A stretch of 6,485 nt of DNA from Actinomycetota bacterium (lineage in GTDB: Bacteria; Actinomycetota; Acidimicrobiia; Acidimicrobiales; GCA-2861595), in the NCBI GenBank assembly GCA_016781225.1, contig JADDQT010000115.1, positions 1-6,485 on the forward strand, written 5' to 3'. Shown here piece after piece: positions 5,707 to 6,485 of this stretch. The notes under the pieces were generated by a model, which was not told the DNA's origin, did not search any database, and was given only the letters and a program-made list of their open reading frames with translations. Made by a program: the position numbers and the translations under genes. Numbering within the stretch: the first letter of the stretch is position 1; each line of letters starts with the position of its first letter.

Positions 5707-5743
5707 CGATCAGCCGGCGTCGTCGACTGCCGACGGGCGCCCC

Positions 5744-6208
5744 GTGACGCCCGGGCTCCTCGAGGTCGGCCGGGTCGTGAAGCCCCACGGCTTGCGCGGC
5801 GAGGTCATCGTGAGCCTGGTCACCGATCGCATCGAGCGCCTGGCCCCCGGCTCGGTCCTGTCGAGCTCTAGGGGGCCACTCGAGGTCGTGCGCTCGTCGG
5901 CCCACCAGGGCCGTTGGATCGTGGCTTTCGGTGGCGTGACCGACCGAGAGGGAGCCGAGTCGCTGCGGGACTCCGTGCTGTCGGCGCCCCCCCTGGAGGA
6001 CCCCACCACGTTGTGGGTGCACGACCTGGTAGGTGCAGAGGTGGTGGGCGTGGAGGGCCGCTCGCACGGGCGGGTGGAAGGTGTCGAGGCCAATCCGGCC
6101 AGCGACCTGCTGGTCCTCGACGGGGGAGAGCTGGTGCCGCTCTGCTTCGTGGTCTCCCACGAGCCGGGCCGCGTGGTGATCGACCCTCCGGCAGGGCTGG
6201 TGGGCTGA
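5744..6208 (+). CDS. rimM: 16S rRNA processing / 30S maturation factor RimM
   Basis: RimM, 154 residues, assists maturation of the 30S head region and binds ribosomal protein S19. The N-terminal RimM domain shows LLEVGRVVKPHGLRGEVIV (5-23), the family signature, and AFGGVTDREGAESLRDSVL (61-79). The C-terminal PRC barrel begins at LWVHDLVGAEVVG (90-102) and includes EANPASDLLVLDGGELVPL (115-133), ending VVIDPPAGLVG. GTG 5744 is chosen because it leaves just three residues ahead of the conserved LLEVGR; it has only a weak purine-rich site (GACGGGCG). In-frame GTG 5675 would overlap khpA and add a non-conserved leader, so it is less likely. The protein is a little shorter than the 165-180 residues of many RimM proteins but contains both domains. 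Its distance to trmD is 25 bases. Confidence 0.96.
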   Translation: MTPGLLEVGRVVKPHGLRGEVIVSLVTDRIERLAPGSVLSSSRGPLEVVRSSAHQGRWIVAFGGVTDREGAESLRDSVLSAPPLEDPTTLWVHDLVGAEVVGVEGRSHGRVEGVEANPASDLLVLDGGELVPLCFVVSHEPGRVVIDPPAGLVG

Positions 6209-6209
6209 G

Positions 6210-6226
6210 GCCGGCACCAGGCCGGC
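6210..6226 (+). repeat. GCCGGC inverted repeat between rimM and trmD
   Basis: GCCGGC at 6210-6215 and 6221-6226 flank a 5-base loop (ACCAG), giving a 6-bp all-GC hairpin in the 25-base gap, 7 bases before the trmD GTG. It could hinder ribosome loading on trmD or act as a weak attenuator. It has no U-tract, and GC-rich intergenic DNA yields such dyads fairly often. Confidence 0.4.
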
Positions 6227-6233
6227 GCTTCTC

Positions 6234-6485
6234 GTGCGCATCGACGTCCTCACCATCTTCCCCGACCTGGTGGGCGGCTACCTGGCCCAGAGCCTGGTGG
6301 GCAAGGCGTGGCGCCACGGTGTCCTGGACCTGCGCGTGCACGACCTGCGATCGGGGACCGACGACCCGCACCGCAGCGTGGACGACGCTCCCTACGGCGG
6401 TGGGGCGGGCATGGTGCTGCGCCCCGAGCCGGTCCTCGCCGTGGTGGAACGCGAGGAACCGCCCCGGCCATTGCTCGTGCTCGGC
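6234..6485 (+). CDS. trmD: tRNA (guanine-N1)-methyltransferase TrmD, N-terminal part (3' end outside window)
   Basis: The first 84 residues of TrmD, which uses S-adenosylmethionine to methylate N1 of G37 next to the tRNA anticodon and so prevents +1 frameshifting. The N-terminus MRIDVLTIFPDL, the segment KAWRHGVLDLRVHDLR (24-39), and DPHRSVDDAPYGGGAGMVLR (44-63) are family hallmarks; the GGGAGM loop belongs to the SPOUT-fold enzyme's substrate region. The final LLVLG matches the strand before the cofactor-binding knot, whose remainder lies beyond the window. The start is GTG at 6234, giving the canonical MRIDV N-terminus; no Shine-Dalgarno is visible, and the preceding 25 bases hold a GC hairpin. 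The reading frame is open to the last base. Confidence 0.97.
   Translation, partial: MRIDVLTIFPDLVGGYLAQSLVGKAWRHGVLDLRVHDLRSGTDDPHRSVDDAPYGGGAGMVLRPEPVLAVVEREEPPRPLLVLG

Noticed and set aside
5438..5743. Long upstream extension of the rimM frame
   Set aside because: It overlaps khpA for most of its length and gives Ser/Thr/Pro-rich shadow sequence; the conserved RimM start is at 5744.

Overview
The window is a GC-rich (third-codon G/C), tightly packed, all plus-strand stretch of bacterial chromosome. It carries the conserved cell-biology and translation cluster smc (3' end) - ftsY - [membrane metallophosphoesterase-like gene] - ffh - rpsP - khpA - rimM - trmD (5' end). Base composition, gene order, GTG starts and the protein flavour (SMC tail, KhpA and RimM sequences) point to an actinomycetote, perhaps of the Acidimicrobiia type. 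That lineage is inferred from gene character, not from a marker search.

Layout: the last 213 codons of SMC (ABC signature, Walker B and H-loop) end at 644. FtsY (657-1883) follows after 12 bases, with an N-terminal membrane segment, a Glu/Pro repeat linker and a complete NG GTPase domain. Its TGA stop overlaps the ATG of a 561-residue protein (1883-3568) with a calcineurin-like phosphoesterase-type N-terminal half, about four membrane helices and a soluble tail. A 75-base gap (3569-3643) holds a strong GC hairpin, a second dyad interlocked with it, and a TAnnnT box just upstream of ffh. Ffh (3644-4999) is complete with NG and M domains. Next come rpsP (5036-5326), a KH-domain gene (5323-5706) whose 5' part is a five-residue tandem repeat, rimM (5744-6208) and the first 84 codons of trmD (6234 to the window end).

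How they work together: Ffh and FtsY are the SRP GTPase and its receptor, which bring ribosomes making membrane proteins to the membrane. RpsP, RimM and TrmD are the small-subunit protein, the 30S maturation factor and the tRNA m1G37 methyltransferase of the classical rpsP operon. KhpA is a small RNA-binding protein usually found in that operon in Gram-positives. The metallophosphoesterase-like membrane protein lies between the two SRP genes, where some other actinobacteria carry amt-glnB-glnD, and its role is unknown.

Most of the window is ordinary housekeeping. The parts deserving a second look are the metallophosphoesterase-like protein with substituted metal-site residues, the repeat extension of KhpA with its start-site ambiguity, and the structured ffh upstream region. 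There is no gene-free stretch over 300 bases, and I saw no tRNA, rRNA, CRISPR array or mobile element.
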